From an uncultured Eubacterium sp. (lineage in GTDB: Bacteria; Bacillota; Clostridia; Lachnospirales; Lachnospiraceae): a stretch of 39,956 nt of DNA. Every line of letters begins with the position of its first letter. Position 1 is the first letter of the stretch. Where the stretch lies: assembly GCA_910584595.1 (NCBI GenBank), contig CAJUBQ010000040.1, positions 1-39,956 of the forward strand, read 5' to 3'. Both the position numbers and the translations under genes were made by a program. Below the pieces are notes generated by a model that made no database searches, was not told the origin of the DNA, and worked only from the letters and a program-made list of their open reading frames with translations. Positions 14,976 to 23,947 of the stretch are shown here, piece by piece.

Positions 14976-15632
14976 CTAAACTTTCATCCGTATTTCCAGT
15001 TCCTCTTCCGCTTCCTGCCTGAATTCCTCCACCTGCTCCGGCTCAGGCTGCGGCAGCTCTTCAATAGAATTGACACCGAAACTGCGCAGAAACTCTTCTG
15101 TTGTTCCAAACAGTAACGGTCTGCCAGGCACATCCAGCCTGCCAATCTCACAGACCAGATTATATTCGACGAGCTTATTTACCGCATGTCCGCTGGAAAC
15201 GCCGCGAATCTTTTCAATCTCCATCCGAGTCACCGGCTGCTTATAGGCGATAATTGACAGTGTTTCCAACAATACATCCGTAAGCGCCTGCTTTTTTGGC
15301 TGACGGGCAATTTTAATCAGATATTCATACATCTGTTTTTTTGTACACATCTGATATGCACCGTCTAATTCAATGATTTGAATGCCACGGTTTTTCTCTT
15401 CATAATCAGACATCATCTGCGTGATAATTGTTTTTGCCTTCTCTTTATCAAGCTCAAGCACACCTGCCAGTTTTTCCAATGGTACGGATTCTCCCATAGT
15501 AAACAAAATGGCTTCTATAATTCCTTTCCATTCTTCTGTATTTTCCAAACCTTCTGTGCTTTTCAAATCTTCTGTGCTTTCCAAATCTAAGATACACGCC
15601 GACGCTTCACTTCCGGGCTCCTTTCGCTCCAT
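14976..15632 (-). CDS. scpB: Segregation and condensation protein ScpB
   Basis: The product is about 218 residues, close to the usual 190-200 plus a short N-terminal extension. Two winged-helix domains are visible: GIIEAILFTMGESVPLEKLA at the start of the first, and ALTDVLLETLSIIAYKQPVT and IEKIRGVSSGHAVNKLVE in the second. RPLLFGTTEEFLRSFG is a strong family signature. ScpB dimers bind ScpA and, with SMC, form the condensin that organises and separates chromosomes. I prefer the ATG at 15632 (GGTGAG 4 bases before); the ATG at 15644 has AAGGA too close. The extension contains three near-repeats of a L-E/K-S/N-T-E unit. An acidic tail ends the protein. It starts 62 bases after scpA. Confidence 0.93.
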   Translation of the reverse strand: MERKEPGSEASACILDLESTEDLKSTEGLENTEEWKGIIEAILFTMGESVPLEKLAGVLELDKEKAKTIITQMMSDYEEKNRGIQIIELDGAYQMCTKKQMYEYLIKIARQPKKQALTDVLLETLSIIAYKQPVTRMEIEKIRGVSSGHAVNKLVEYNLVCEIGRLDVPGRPLLFGTTEEFLRSFGVNSIEELPQPEPEQVEEFRQEAEEELEIRMKV

Positions 15633-15694
15633 AAATCTCACCATTCCTTTTACATACGGGCAAATACGACTTTACTGTTTTTTTTGTACTGTTT

Positions 15695-16447
15695 TTATGC
15701 TGCCGCAATACGAGATGTAATGCTGATATCGTCAAATGCCTGTTTTTGAAAAATTTCTATTTTGCCAGTCTTCATCAGCTCCAAAATGGCCAAAAATGTA
15801 ACAATGACCTGAACACGACTGGATTGGCGTTCTAATAGCCCACGAAAACTGAATTGCTTATGTAAAGCCGCATACTGCTCTAAAATCACAACCTTTTCTT
15901 CCAAAGATACCTCTTCTTTTTCAATACGGCCAAACTTAGAACGTACCGGATCTAACTTATCGATCTGCCGCTTCATGACAGATTCAAAAATTGAATTGAG
16001 CTTATGCAAAGTCAAACCGTTTAGCAGCTCGTCCATATCAAGCGGAGGAACATATTCCGATACTTCGTCGGGTATCGTAGGAGCTTTGTACATCACACGA
16101 TCCGCATCCAGCTGGCGGTCTTTTAATTCATAGGAAATACTTTTATACAGCTTGTACTCCAACAGCTGTTGTACCAGCTCCGCACGTGGATCCACTTCTT
16201 CTTCATCCTCTGCCGCTTTTTTTGGCAGCAGCATTTTCGCTTTAATATCAATTAAAGTGGCTGCCATAACCATAAATTCGCTCATAATGTCCAAATCCTG
16301 ACGTTCCATTTCATGAATGTATTCCATATATTGATTTGTAATTTCCACGATCGGAATATCATAAATATTCACTTTGTTTTTTTCAAGTAAGTGCAGCAGC
16401 AAATCTAACGGACCTTCAAACGATTCCAATTTTACGGTCAATTCCAT
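15695..16447 (-). CDS. scpA: Segregation and condensation protein ScpA (kleisin)
   Basis: I start it at the ATG at 16447, preceded by GGAGGA; an in-frame upstream start at 16483 is not supported. The 250-residue product has the ScpA hallmarks: the N-terminal SMC-neck-binding part with VKLESFEGPLDLLLHLLEKN and IYDIPIVEITNQYMEYI, an acidic middle (KKAAEDEEEVDPRAELVQ), and a C-terminal winged helix (VTFLAILELMKTGKIEIFQ) that binds the SMC head. As the kleisin it closes the SMC ring and recruits ScpB. The gene follows the metallophosphoesterase by 41 bases and precedes scpB. Confidence 0.95.
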   Translation of the reverse strand: MELTVKLESFEGPLDLLLHLLEKNKVNIYDIPIVEITNQYMEYIHEMERQDLDIMSEFMVMAATLIDIKAKMLLPKKAAEDEEEVDPRAELVQQLLEYKLYKSISYELKDRQLDADRVMYKAPTIPDEVSEYVPPLDMDELLNGLTLHKLNSIFESVMKRQIDKLDPVRSKFGRIEKEEVSLEEKVVILEQYAALHKQFSFRGLLERQSSRVQVIVTFLAILELMKTGKIEIFQKQAFDDISITSRIAAA

Positions 16448-16488
16448 ATCATTCCTCCATGCTCGCTTTGTGACGGCATTCAAATAGC

Positions 16489-17352
16489 CTACGTTTCCGG
16501 TTTCACTGCAATTACAACCAGTTCCGCGCGGTTAAATACCCGAATATGAAAAGTATGTGTGCCAAGTCCCCGGCTAATATAGATCTTTTTGCCGTCCACT
16601 GTAAATTCTCCTGCATCATATTTGGGAAACGGCACAAACTGCGGTGATATCACGCTTCCAATACCTGGTATGCATACAAGCCCCCCGTGATTATGGCCGC
16701 ATACGGTCAAATCTGCACCCCACTGTGCATATTGCTGCGCAAATGCAGGATGATGCGCAAGCAAAATCTGCAGGTTCTTTTCAGACGAAGCTCCAAGCTG
16801 ACGATCTAAAAAATCTTTCTCTAAATAAGGTTTTTTACCTTTTTTATAACTTGACAGCGGCAGTTCCAATCCGCTAATACATACGTTTGTGCCTTGAACC
16901 GAAACTTCACAGCTTTTATTGTTCAAAATCGTAATGCCAGACTGCTCCAACTTTCTATAGTACTGTTGAAAAGCGAAAAAACTTTCCGATTCCGGCAGCG
17001 CTGCCTTACTTTCATGATTCCCGCTGCTAAACAATACCGGAACGTCAAGCGTACAAAGCTGTCTGACAAAGCGAAGCGAAACGTCATACTTTTCTGTCTT
17101 CGCCGTTACAATCAGATCTCCGGGAATCAGGATGAGATCGGGAGCAGCATTTTTCACAGCTTTAAAAAGAAGCCTGTTCTCCATCCCATACGAAAAAGAA
17201 TGCAAGTCCGAAATAACAATAATATTCATCTTTCTTTTGACTTTTTGTGATTCCATTTCATAATGTGTAATTTGAAATTTTTTGAGTTCCTCATATTGCC
17301 AGAACAGGTAAATGATTACGATAACGCTAATTATACCAATTAATACATTCAT
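16489..17352 (-). CDS. Membrane-anchored metallophosphoesterase (YkuE/YaeI type)
   Basis: The start is the ATG at 17352, with AAAGG before it; a TTG two codons upstream overlaps this site. The 287-residue product has an N-terminal membrane helix (about 3-20), then the calcineurin-like metal-binding blocks in order: SDLHS, PGDLI, SGNHES, LLAHHPAF and CGHNHGG, all complete, so it should be an active binuclear metal phosphoesterase. The end, RGLGTHTFHIRVFNRAEL, is typical of the YkuE/YaeI subgroup. Relatives act on membrane or wall-linked phosphodiesters, but the substrate here is unknown. The catalytic domain may face either side of the membrane; the single N-terminal helix does not decide it. 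It may be cotranscribed with scpA. Confidence 0.85.
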   Translation of the reverse strand: MNVLIGIISVIVIIYLFWQYEELKKFQITHYEMESQKVKRKMNIIVISDLHSFSYGMENRLLFKAVKNAAPDLILIPGDLIVTAKTEKYDVSLRFVRQLCTLDVPVLFSSGNHESKAALPESESFFAFQQYYRKLEQSGITILNNKSCEVSVQGTNVCISGLELPLSSYKKGKKPYLEKDFLDRQLGASSEKNLQILLAHHPAFAQQYAQWGADLTVCGHNHGGLVCIPGIGSVISPQFVPFPKYDAGEFTVDGKKIYISRGLGTHTFHIRVFNRAELVVIAVKPET

Positions 17353-17471
17353 ATTCAAACCTTTTTCGAAAATTTATTTTCACCAAAAAACGCTTCCTGA
17401 CCATCAAGAAATCAGTCATATTTTCCAAAATCCCAGACTACATTATAAAAAAGGATTATAGGTATCACAAT

Positions 17472-18653
17472 ATGAAGCGTTTTATCACTGCATTTCTGGC
17501 GCTTGTCTTATTTATATCCGCATCCTGCCCCATACACGCCAAAAAGAAAAATTCATCTTCCCAGCCTTCCCTTGACGTCTCTGCTCCCAGCGCCCTTTTA
17601 ATGGAAGCAGAAACCGGAACGATCTTGTATGAAAAAAAGGAGCATACATCCCGTCCCCCGGCCAGCGTGACCAAGGTCATGACATTGTGTCTGATTTTTG
17701 ACGCAATAGAAAAAAAACAAATCGCACTCACGGATGAAGTCACTGTATCGGAACATGCCGCCAGCATGGGCGGTTCACAGGTATTTCTGGAAGCCGGAGA
17801 AGTCCAGACCGTTGAGACACTTATTAAATGCATCAGCATTGCAAGCGCAAATGATGCTTGTGTGGCAATGGCAGAATTCATCTGCGGGAGCGAAGAAGAG
17901 TTTGTCGCGCAAATGAACAAAAAAGCCGCTGATCTTGGCATGGAAGATACGCATTTTGTCAACTGCTGCGGACTGTCGGCAAACGGGCATCTTACAAGCG
18001 CCTATGACATCGGGCTGATGGCAAGGGAACTGAGCGTCCGTCACCCGCAAATCCATGATTACTGCACCATCTGGATGGAAAATATCATCCACCGGACGAA
18101 AAGAGGAGATTCGGAATTTGGCCTTGCAAATACGAATAAGCTGCTGAAACAATACCCGTATGCTACCGGACTGAAAACAGGCTATACTGCCGCTGCGAAA
18201 TACTGTATCGCAGCTACCGCCGAAAAAGATGGAGTGAAACTGATCGCTGTCTTAATGGGCGCTCCTGATATTAAATCCCGTACTGCAGATGCCCAGACGT
18301 TATTAAATTATGGCTTTTCCGTCTGCCGTATTTACAAAGACAAAAACCCTTCCCCGCTGCCTGACATAGCTGTAAAGAAAGGTGAAAAAGACTCTGTTGC
18401 GCTCACCTATGAATCGGATATGAGTTATGTGAGCACGAACGGTGAGGATTTAAGCAATGTAACAAAAAAAATCCGGCTTCCAAAATCTGTAACCGCTCCT
18501 GTAAAAAAGGGAGATACGGTTGGCAAAGTCACTTATTATTCAGGCGAAAAGGAACTCGGACATATTAATATTTTATATGCGGACAGTGTAAAACACGCTG
18601 CATTTGCCGATTACTTTCTCAGTTTGCTGCAAAAATTGTTCTTATTGGCATAA
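17472..18653 (+). CDS. D-alanyl-D-alanine carboxypeptidase (PBP5/DacA-type), plus strand
   Basis: The only clear plus-strand gene, 393 residues. A signal peptide (MKRFITAFLALVLFISASCP, cleavage near HA-K) is followed by a peptidase S11 domain with SVTK (65-68), SAN (125-127) and KTG (235-237). A PBP5-type C-terminal beta domain and a short hydrophobic/amphipathic tail (about 370-393) for membrane attachment follow. It removes terminal D-Ala from peptidoglycan peptides. It is a distant paralogue of the DacF-type enzyme 2.6 kb away, on the other strand, with scpAB between them. The 113-base region shared with the metallophosphoesterase should hold divergent promoters; TATAAA-like bases lie near 17440, but I cannot define a -35. 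The ribosome site is weak (ATAGG, about 9 bases before the ATG). Confidence 0.92.
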   Translation: MKRFITAFLALVLFISASCPIHAKKKNSSSQPSLDVSAPSALLMEAETGTILYEKKEHTSRPPASVTKVMTLCLIFDAIEKKQIALTDEVTVSEHAASMGGSQVFLEAGEVQTVETLIKCISIASANDACVAMAEFICGSEEEFVAQMNKKAADLGMEDTHFVNCCGLSANGHLTSAYDIGLMARELSVRHPQIHDYCTIWMENIIHRTKRGDSEFGLANTNKLLKQYPYATGLKTGYTAAAKYCIAATAEKDGVKLIAVLMGAPDIKSRTADAQTLLNYGFSVCRIYKDKNPSPLPDIAVKKGEKDSVALTYESDMSYVSTNGEDLSNVTKKIRLPKSVTAPVKKGDTVGKVTYYSGEKELGHINILYADSVKHAAFADYFLSLLQKLFLLA

Positions 18654-18662
18654 TGTAACTCT

Positions 18663-18718
18663 GCAGTTCCCATTCGCGGCTGTTTCACATATTCTGACCA
18701 GATAAGAATGGGAGCTGC
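18663..18718. terminator. Long hairpin between convergent genes
   Basis: GCAGTTCCCATTC (18663-18675) and GAATGGGAGCTGC (18706-18718) pair over 13 positions with one G-U pair and a 30-base loop. It lies between the ends of the plus-strand carboxypeptidase and the minus-strand cardiolipin synthase. No T run follows on either strand, so it may act as an mRNA 3' end protector or a weak bidirectional terminator. Confidence 0.4.
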
Positions 18719-18732
18719 TAAGAGCATTTTAC

Positions 18733-20301
18733 TTACAGCAATGGCGCAAAAAGCTTGAGCACTGTCTGCACGACCCATAAAAAGAAGTTTGGCTCTTTCC
18801 ATTCTTCTTTTAAAATCTGATGTGAACAGGCAAACGTCTGTTCCATATCTTTTTTTAACTGCATGACTGCTTCGCTTCGGTACATCCACACACCGCATTC
18901 AAAATGCAGATACAGGCTGCGGTAATCCAAATTAATGCTTCCAACAGCAGCAATTTCATCATCGCAAAGAAAGCATTTTGCATGTATGAACCCCGGTGTA
19001 TATTCATAAATCTTAATACCGCTTTCCAACAGCGCTTTATAATTGGATCGTGTCATAAGAAAAATGATCTTCTTATCCGGTATTCCCGGCGTAACAAGCC
19101 TGACATCTACACCGCTTTTTGCTGCATTGCAGAGCGCCGTCTGCATTTCCTGATCGATAATCAGATATGGGGTATAAATATACAAATAGCGCTTTGCTTT
19201 ATTTATCATGTTCAGATATACGTTTTCTCCAACGTTTTCCCTGTCTAATGGCGTATCGCCGTAAGGCTGCACAAACCCGTGATCTTGTGTCTGATACTCC
19301 GGAAGTTTCGGGCGAAATTTCAGGCAGTCATCTTTTTCATGGCGAACGTAATCCCACATTTCCAGAAACATCGCTGTAAAATTCCATACTGCCTCTCCCT
19401 TAATACAGATACCAGTATCTTTCCAGTAGCCAAACCGTACCTTTTCATTGATATATTCATCTGCAATGTTAATCCCGCCCGTAAATCCCCATATGCCATC
19501 CACTACAAGTATTTTGCGATGGTCGCGGTTATTCATTACAATGCTTAGTATTGGCCGGAAGCGGTTAAATACTGCACAACGGATGCCGATTGTTTCCATA
19601 TATCGTACAAAATCTACCGGAAGCGTCGCCACACATCCGATATCATCATAAATCAATCGCACATCCACACCCTGCTGTACTTTCTGCTCCAACGCTTTTA
19701 GCAGCCGGTCAAACATTACACCCGGACTGATAATAAAATATTCCAGAAAAATAAACTGCTTTGCCTCACGAATTGCATCCAGCATATCTTCAAACATCTC
19801 TTCGCCACACGGATAATATTTTGTCTGCGTATGCTCATAAACCGGAAATTTTGCCTGACGCAAAATATATTCGGACTGGCGAAATATATTGGCATCTGTT
19901 TCTTTCATATGCTTTCGCACCTGTACATCCTGCTTTAAATAAATCTCAATTCCAAGATTTACCTTTTCCATTCCTTCTCTTGTACGTTTTGTCAGTTCCG
20001 GCCTTCCGAATACAAAATAAATGAGAATTCCCAGAAGAGGCACTGTCAGCAATACAACTGTCCATGCCAGCTTTGCCGCAGGATGAAACGGCCTGCTGAT
20101 GACATAAAAAGCCGTCAATATTCCAACCACCGTCACGATGATATTTGCAAATGTATGCTGTGCGCTAAACTGATACAAGACAAGAAACAGCCACAACAGC
20201 TGAAGGATAATGCCAAGCGCAACTACAAACAGCCTGCTGAACAGTTTTTGAACTGCTTTTCGTATAATGCGAAGCGCCTTTAAGATCCAGTTCCAAACCA
20301 A
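18733..20301 (-). CDS. cls: Cardiolipin synthase
   Basis: This 522-residue protein begins at a TTG with AAAGGAG 7 bases before it. Two membrane spans lie at about 20-65. Two phospholipase D motifs follow: HRKILVVDGIWGFTGGIN and, near the C-terminus, HAKCFLCDDEIAAVGSINLD. Both H-x-K and downstream Asp residues are present, so it should be active. Cls joins two phosphatidylglycerols into cardiolipin and glycerol at the membrane. Its length is normal for Firmicute ClsA-type enzymes (480-520). It starts 33 bases after the stop of the subtilisin-like protease gene and is probably cotranscribed with it. Its 3' end converges with the plus-strand carboxypeptidase. Confidence 0.94.
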   Translation of the reverse strand: MVWNWILKALRIIRKAVQKLFSRLFVVALGIILQLLWLFLVLYQFSAQHTFANIIVTVVGILTAFYVISRPFHPAAKLAWTVVLLTVPLLGILIYFVFGRPELTKRTREGMEKVNLGIEIYLKQDVQVRKHMKETDANIFRQSEYILRQAKFPVYEHTQTKYYPCGEEMFEDMLDAIREAKQFIFLEYFIISPGVMFDRLLKALEQKVQQGVDVRLIYDDIGCVATLPVDFVRYMETIGIRCAVFNRFRPILSIVMNNRDHRKILVVDGIWGFTGGINIADEYINEKVRFGYWKDTGICIKGEAVWNFTAMFLEMWDYVRHEKDDCLKFRPKLPEYQTQDHGFVQPYGDTPLDRENVGENVYLNMINKAKRYLYIYTPYLIIDQEMQTALCNAAKSGVDVRLVTPGIPDKKIIFLMTRSNYKALLESGIKIYEYTPGFIHAKCFLCDDEIAAVGSINLDYRSLYLHFECGVWMYRSEAVMQLKKDMEQTFACSHQILKEEWKEPNFFLWVVQTVLKLFAPLL

Positions 20302-20334
20302 TTTTTTACTCCTTTACCTTTCGAAAGCTTTCTG

Positions 20335-21237
20335 CTAACGCTCCAAAAGCTTTCTGACATCCAGCGTTCCCCAGCAGGACGTATTCTTATCTGACGCCAG
20401 CTTTTCATAAAACCTGAGCTTTAATCCTGCCGGCGTCAGCTGTGGATATCTGTCATATACTAACGCGCATGCTCCGGAAACGACAGCAGTCGCCATAGAA
20501 GTCCCACTCTTAACAGTATACCCATTATTTGAAAAATGACAGCTTTTAATTTCCGTACCGGGAGCTAAAATTTCCGGCTTACATACACAACATTCTGTAG
20601 GCCCCATGCCACTGTAGCCTGGATACAAACCTCTTCTGCGTACAAGCTGGTCTCTGTCGTCACTGCTTCCTACAGTCAGTACTGTACTGCTGGCGCCCGG
20701 TATTGTGACACTGTTTGAAGACGGTCCGCCATTACCGGCAGCAGCTACCGTAAACACACCGCAATCCCACATCCGGTCTACCCATTCCAACATCTGGTCA
20801 CGTTCCCTGGACTTAGACTGCGGCAGCATACCGACAGAAATATTAGCAATACGAATCTGATAACGCTCACGATTATCAATGATCCACTGCATTGCTCTTA
20901 CTACATCTTTTGTATTTCCATTTCCCGTACGATCAAGTACTTTTAAAACAATCAAGGACGCCAACGGCGCTACTCCACGGTAACGTCCTTTGCTCATGCG
21001 TCCGTTACCTGCTATAATGCCTGCGATGTGGGATCCATGACCGTTATCATCATAAGGCTGGCTTTTGTGATTGCAAAAATCCTGAAACACACGTATTCGC
21101 TCTGCATAATCCGGGTGCAGAGAAATACCTGTATCCAGGATCGCAACCCCAATACCGCGTCCTGTGTAGCCAAGCCGATGTATTCGGTCACAGTTAATTA
21201 AATTTCGAACCCTGTCCATATACACGCAATCCTGCAT
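20335..21237 (-). CDS. Subtilisin-like serine protease (S8), no signal peptide
   Basis: This 300-residue protein holds a full S8 catalytic core. Catalytic residues are D35 (VAILDTGISLHP), H67 (DDNGHGSHIAGI) and S247 (SGTSMATAVVSGA); the oxyanion Asn is in AAAGNGGPS. There is no signal peptide and almost no propeptide (about 25 residues precede the core), so it resembles intracellular subtilisins. Substrates are unknown. The ATG at 21237 has no good ribosome site; the ATG six codons on (21219) has AGGA about 10 bases upstream and could be the true start. A candidate promoter lies at 21246-21274. The downstream neighbour is cardiolipin synthase, and the upstream neighbour the hybrid kinase. Confidence 0.9.
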   Translation of the reverse strand: MQDCVYMDRVRNLINCDRIHRLGYTGRGIGVAILDTGISLHPDYAERIRVFQDFCNHKSQPYDDNGHGSHIAGIIAGNGRMSKGRYRGVAPLASLIVLKVLDRTGNGNTKDVVRAMQWIIDNRERYQIRIANISVGMLPQSKSRERDQMLEWVDRMWDCGVFTVAAAGNGGPSSNSVTIPGASSTVLTVGSSDDRDQLVRRRGLYPGYSGMGPTECCVCKPEILAPGTEIKSCHFSNNGYTVKSGTSMATAVVSGACALVYDRYPQLTPAGLKLRFYEKLASDKNTSCWGTLDVRKLLER

Positions 21238-21245
21238 TTTTTATT

Positions 21246-21274
21246 ATCATATGAATATTGGCAGGAAAAGTGAA
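21246..21274 (-). promoter_or_regulatory. Possible promoter of the protease-cardiolipin synthase pair
   Basis: On the minus strand TTCACT (21274-21269), a 17-base spacer and TATGAT (21251-21246). The -10 is good and the -35 moderate. A start near 21240 would leave almost no leader for the first ATG, which favours use of the downstream ATG at 21219. Confidence 0.35.
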
Positions 21275-21307
21275 TTTAGGAAAACGTATCGTTTGCAATC
21301 GTGATAT

Positions 21308-23863
21308 CTACACTAAATAGTGATCCAGCACGCGCATACACTCCCCAATATCCAGCGGTTTTGCAAGATGGTCATCCATCCCTGCGTCCAGACACTTTTG
21401 CACATCCCCTTCAAAAGCGTCGGCCGTCATCGCAATAATTGGGAGCTGATTGTCTGTACGTTCCAAAGCGCGGATTGCTTTTGTCGTCTCATAACCGTCC
21501 ATGCCGGGCATACGGATATCCATCAGCACTGCGTCATAATAACCAATCTCTGCCTTTTGAAACATCTCCAGACATTCTTTTCCATCCTCCGCATGTTCCA
21601 GCTGCATTCCGGTACTGGAAAGAATCTCATTGGCTATTTCCCAGTTGATCTCCATGTCTTCTGCAAGCAGTACTCTTTTGCCGTCAAACGAATAATCTTC
21701 CTTCTTTTCTTCAACACATGCAGGATTTTCTTCATAACCTTCAGTGTATTTTCGCAGGCATTCATACAACCGTGAGGCAAAGAGCGGTTTTGCAATAAAT
21801 CCTGCAATGCCGATCTGTGCCGCTTCGTCCTCCACTTCATTCCAGTCATCTGCTGACATTAAAAATATCGGCAATTCTTTGCTGACCTGTTCACGAATCA
21901 TACGTATCGTCTGAATACCATCTTGTCCAGGCATTTTCCAGTCAACAAGCAAAAAGTCATAGTCCCTGCCCTGCGCATGACGCTCTTTCACCATAGAAAC
22001 GGCATGAATGCCACTTTTCGTCCATTCACACCGGACTCCCAGCAATCCCAAATTAGACTCTGCACTGGTACAGAGCTGTTCATCATCATCAACTACAAGT
22101 ATATTCCATTCCGGCAATATCATTTGCTCCACATCTGCGGAGCCTGCCTTCTCTACATCCAATGTAATATGAAAGGAACTGCCTTTCTCAAGCTCGCTTT
22201 CTACATCGATCGTTCCACCCATCAGATCTACCAGGCTTTTTGTAATTGACATCCCCAGTCCCGTTCCGACAATATGACGTACCTGATCCGTCTCTTCTCT
22301 GGAAAATGTATCCCATATTTTTTCCAAAAACTCTGGTGACATACCCATTCCGGTATCTGCAATAGTAAAATGCGTACGTACATAACCTTCTCCCAGCGCT
22401 GAAGTTTCCTGATTCAAGTATATGTAAATATTTCCTTCTTCTGGTGTATATTTTACCGCGTTTGACAAAATATTAATCAGCGCTTGATTTAAACGCACAT
22501 CATCACAGCAAATACCTTCTGAAATGATATTCTGAATAAAAATATCAAAATGCTGTTTTTTTGCCTTGATCTGCGGCTGTATAATATTTACCAAATCGTC
22601 CATCGTATCTTTGAGAGAAACCGGAGCTATATTTAACGTCATTTTTTTACTTTCAATTTTGGACATATCAAGAACGTCGTTAATCAGACCAAGCAGATGC
22701 TTACTGGAAAGACGAACTTTTTTTAAACAATCACTAACCCTTGCAGGATCTTGAATATTACGCTGGGCAATTTCGGTCATTCCGATAATCGCATTCATCG
22801 GCGTGCGAATTTCGTGGCTCATACTGGAAAGGAAATTACTTTTTGCAGCATTGGAATAATCCGCTTCATTACGTGCCTGGACAAGCTCCCTCATCTGCTG
22901 CCTTGACAGCCGGTAATACAGAATAAAAATAATGCCCATTGCCACTAAAATTGTCGTTGCTGAGGTTATCATGATAAACCCACGTGTACTGTCCAGATTT
23001 TTAATAGATTCTATCAGCATATTATCCGGCATCGCCGCAATCAGATACCAACTGCTGTTAGAGATTAGCGGGGAACAGTACATATATTTTTCCTCCCCGT
23101 CCATAGATATCGGAACAGCGTATACAGCCTGAGCCTGCATAGCTTCTGAAAGTTCCTGCACATACATTTCCGGCGTTTTTCCGTTAAAAGTATCAAAGCG
23201 TTCCCGTATGCGTTCAAAATAGCTTTCCCGATATGCATCTCCGCTTCGAATAACAAAGTCTCCTTCCGTATCGATAATATGATAATACAGCAGCGAATCG
23301 TTACGATCTAAAAACAAAATATCTCTCAGATAATCCATCGGAAGGCCGACAAACAACGCTTTACTCTTTCCACCGTTCTTCATCGGATAAGCAGCGTTCA
23401 TTCCAATCATCAGCATCTTCTGCCCACATTCATTGATTGCCTCGCCGACTGCAAATGCACCTGGCTGAATTTCTTTTGCAATACCGCTCTTTTGCACAAG
23501 TTCAATCGAACTGCCATACAAATCTTCCAGCGCTCCGTTTTTCTCATAAAGTCCGACATAGGCAAAATTTCGAATTTTTGCATTGTCCACCAGATTTTTG
23601 CACATCTCTTCTCCATATACTGCATTCTGGGGCGGATATAACTGAATCATCGCTTCTATCTGCTGCATGCGTAGATGTATGACTGCTGTAAATTTTTCCT
23701 GCACCTGCAGGCTCATCTCTGACATATAGATACTTGTCGTATTTCTAATCACACGCTCTGTTTTTGCTCCCATATAACGTGTCAGAAAGAAAAACACTCC
23801 AATACATAAAAAGAAAATACTGACAACGCTCCGCATAAAAAATCTTTTTGTTTTCTTGTCCAT
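21308..23863 (-). CDS. Membrane hybrid histidine kinase with two receiver domains
   Basis: From the ATG at 23863 the product is 851 residues. The frame extends to a TTG at 23944, but that stretch is taken up by a 14-bp inverted repeat, so it is probably not coding. Order of parts: membrane span (about 8-28), extracytoplasmic sensor region of Cache-like appearance (about 30-300, with VYGEEMCKNLVDN), second span, HisKA with phospho-His in SSMSHEIRTPMN, HATPase with NILSNAVKYT, IADTGMGM and GTGLGMSI, then receiver 1 (LVVDDDEQ, FLLVDWKMPG) and receiver 2 (LLAEDMEINWEIAN, AVLMDIRMPGMDG). No HPt is fused; the gene just upstream codes for one. It is the last gene of the signalling cluster. Output would be through the phosphorelay, since no DNA-binding domain is present. 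Confidence 0.92.
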   Translation of the reverse strand: MDKKTKRFFMRSVVSIFFLCIGVFFFLTRYMGAKTERVIRNTTSIYMSEMSLQVQEKFTAVIHLRMQQIEAMIQLYPPQNAVYGEEMCKNLVDNAKIRNFAYVGLYEKNGALEDLYGSSIELVQKSGIAKEIQPGAFAVGEAINECGQKMLMIGMNAAYPMKNGGKSKALFVGLPMDYLRDILFLDRNDSLLYYHIIDTEGDFVIRSGDAYRESYFERIRERFDTFNGKTPEMYVQELSEAMQAQAVYAVPISMDGEEKYMYCSPLISNSSWYLIAAMPDNMLIESIKNLDSTRGFIMITSATTILVAMGIIFILYYRLSRQQMRELVQARNEADYSNAAKSNFLSSMSHEIRTPMNAIIGMTEIAQRNIQDPARVSDCLKKVRLSSKHLLGLINDVLDMSKIESKKMTLNIAPVSLKDTMDDLVNIIQPQIKAKKQHFDIFIQNIISEGICCDDVRLNQALINILSNAVKYTPEEGNIYIYLNQETSALGEGYVRTHFTIADTGMGMSPEFLEKIWDTFSREETDQVRHIVGTGLGMSITKSLVDLMGGTIDVESELEKGSSFHITLDVEKAGSADVEQMILPEWNILVVDDDEQLCTSAESNLGLLGVRCEWTKSGIHAVSMVKERHAQGRDYDFLLVDWKMPGQDGIQTIRMIREQVSKELPIFLMSADDWNEVEDEAAQIGIAGFIAKPLFASRLYECLRKYTEGYEENPACVEEKKEDYSFDGKRVLLAEDMEINWEIANEILSSTGMQLEHAEDGKECLEMFQKAEIGYYDAVLMDIRMPGMDGYETTKAIRALERTDNQLPIIAMTADAFEGDVQKCLDAGMDDHLAKPLDIGECMRVLDHYLV

Positions 23864-23882
23864 AATCTTCTCTGCACCCATG

Positions 23883-23932
23883 CAAAAACGTGTTTGAAAA
23901 CCCGCTATCTGCAATTTCCAAACACGTTTTTG
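23883..23932 (-). promoter_or_regulatory. 14-bp perfect inverted repeat between HPt and hybrid kinase genes
   Basis: CAAAAACGTGTTTG (23883-23896) and CAAACACGTTTTTG (23919-23932) are exact reverse complements with a 22-base loop. The repeat starts 15 bases after the HPt stop and ends 19 bases before the kinase ATG. It resembles an attenuator or mRNA-processing hairpin that could lower kinase output relative to HPt. A real T tail is missing. Confidence 0.6.
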
Positions 23933-23947
23933 ACCTTTTGCCAAATT

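Noticed and set aside
17465..17962. 165-codon minus-strand frame
   Set aside because: It lies entirely opposite the well-supported plus-strand carboxypeptidase and has no recognisable features.
23864..23944. N-terminal extension of the hybrid kinase from a TTG
   Set aside because: The stretch is a perfect inverted repeat and lacks a ribosome site; the ATG at 23863 gives a normal membrane-anchored start.
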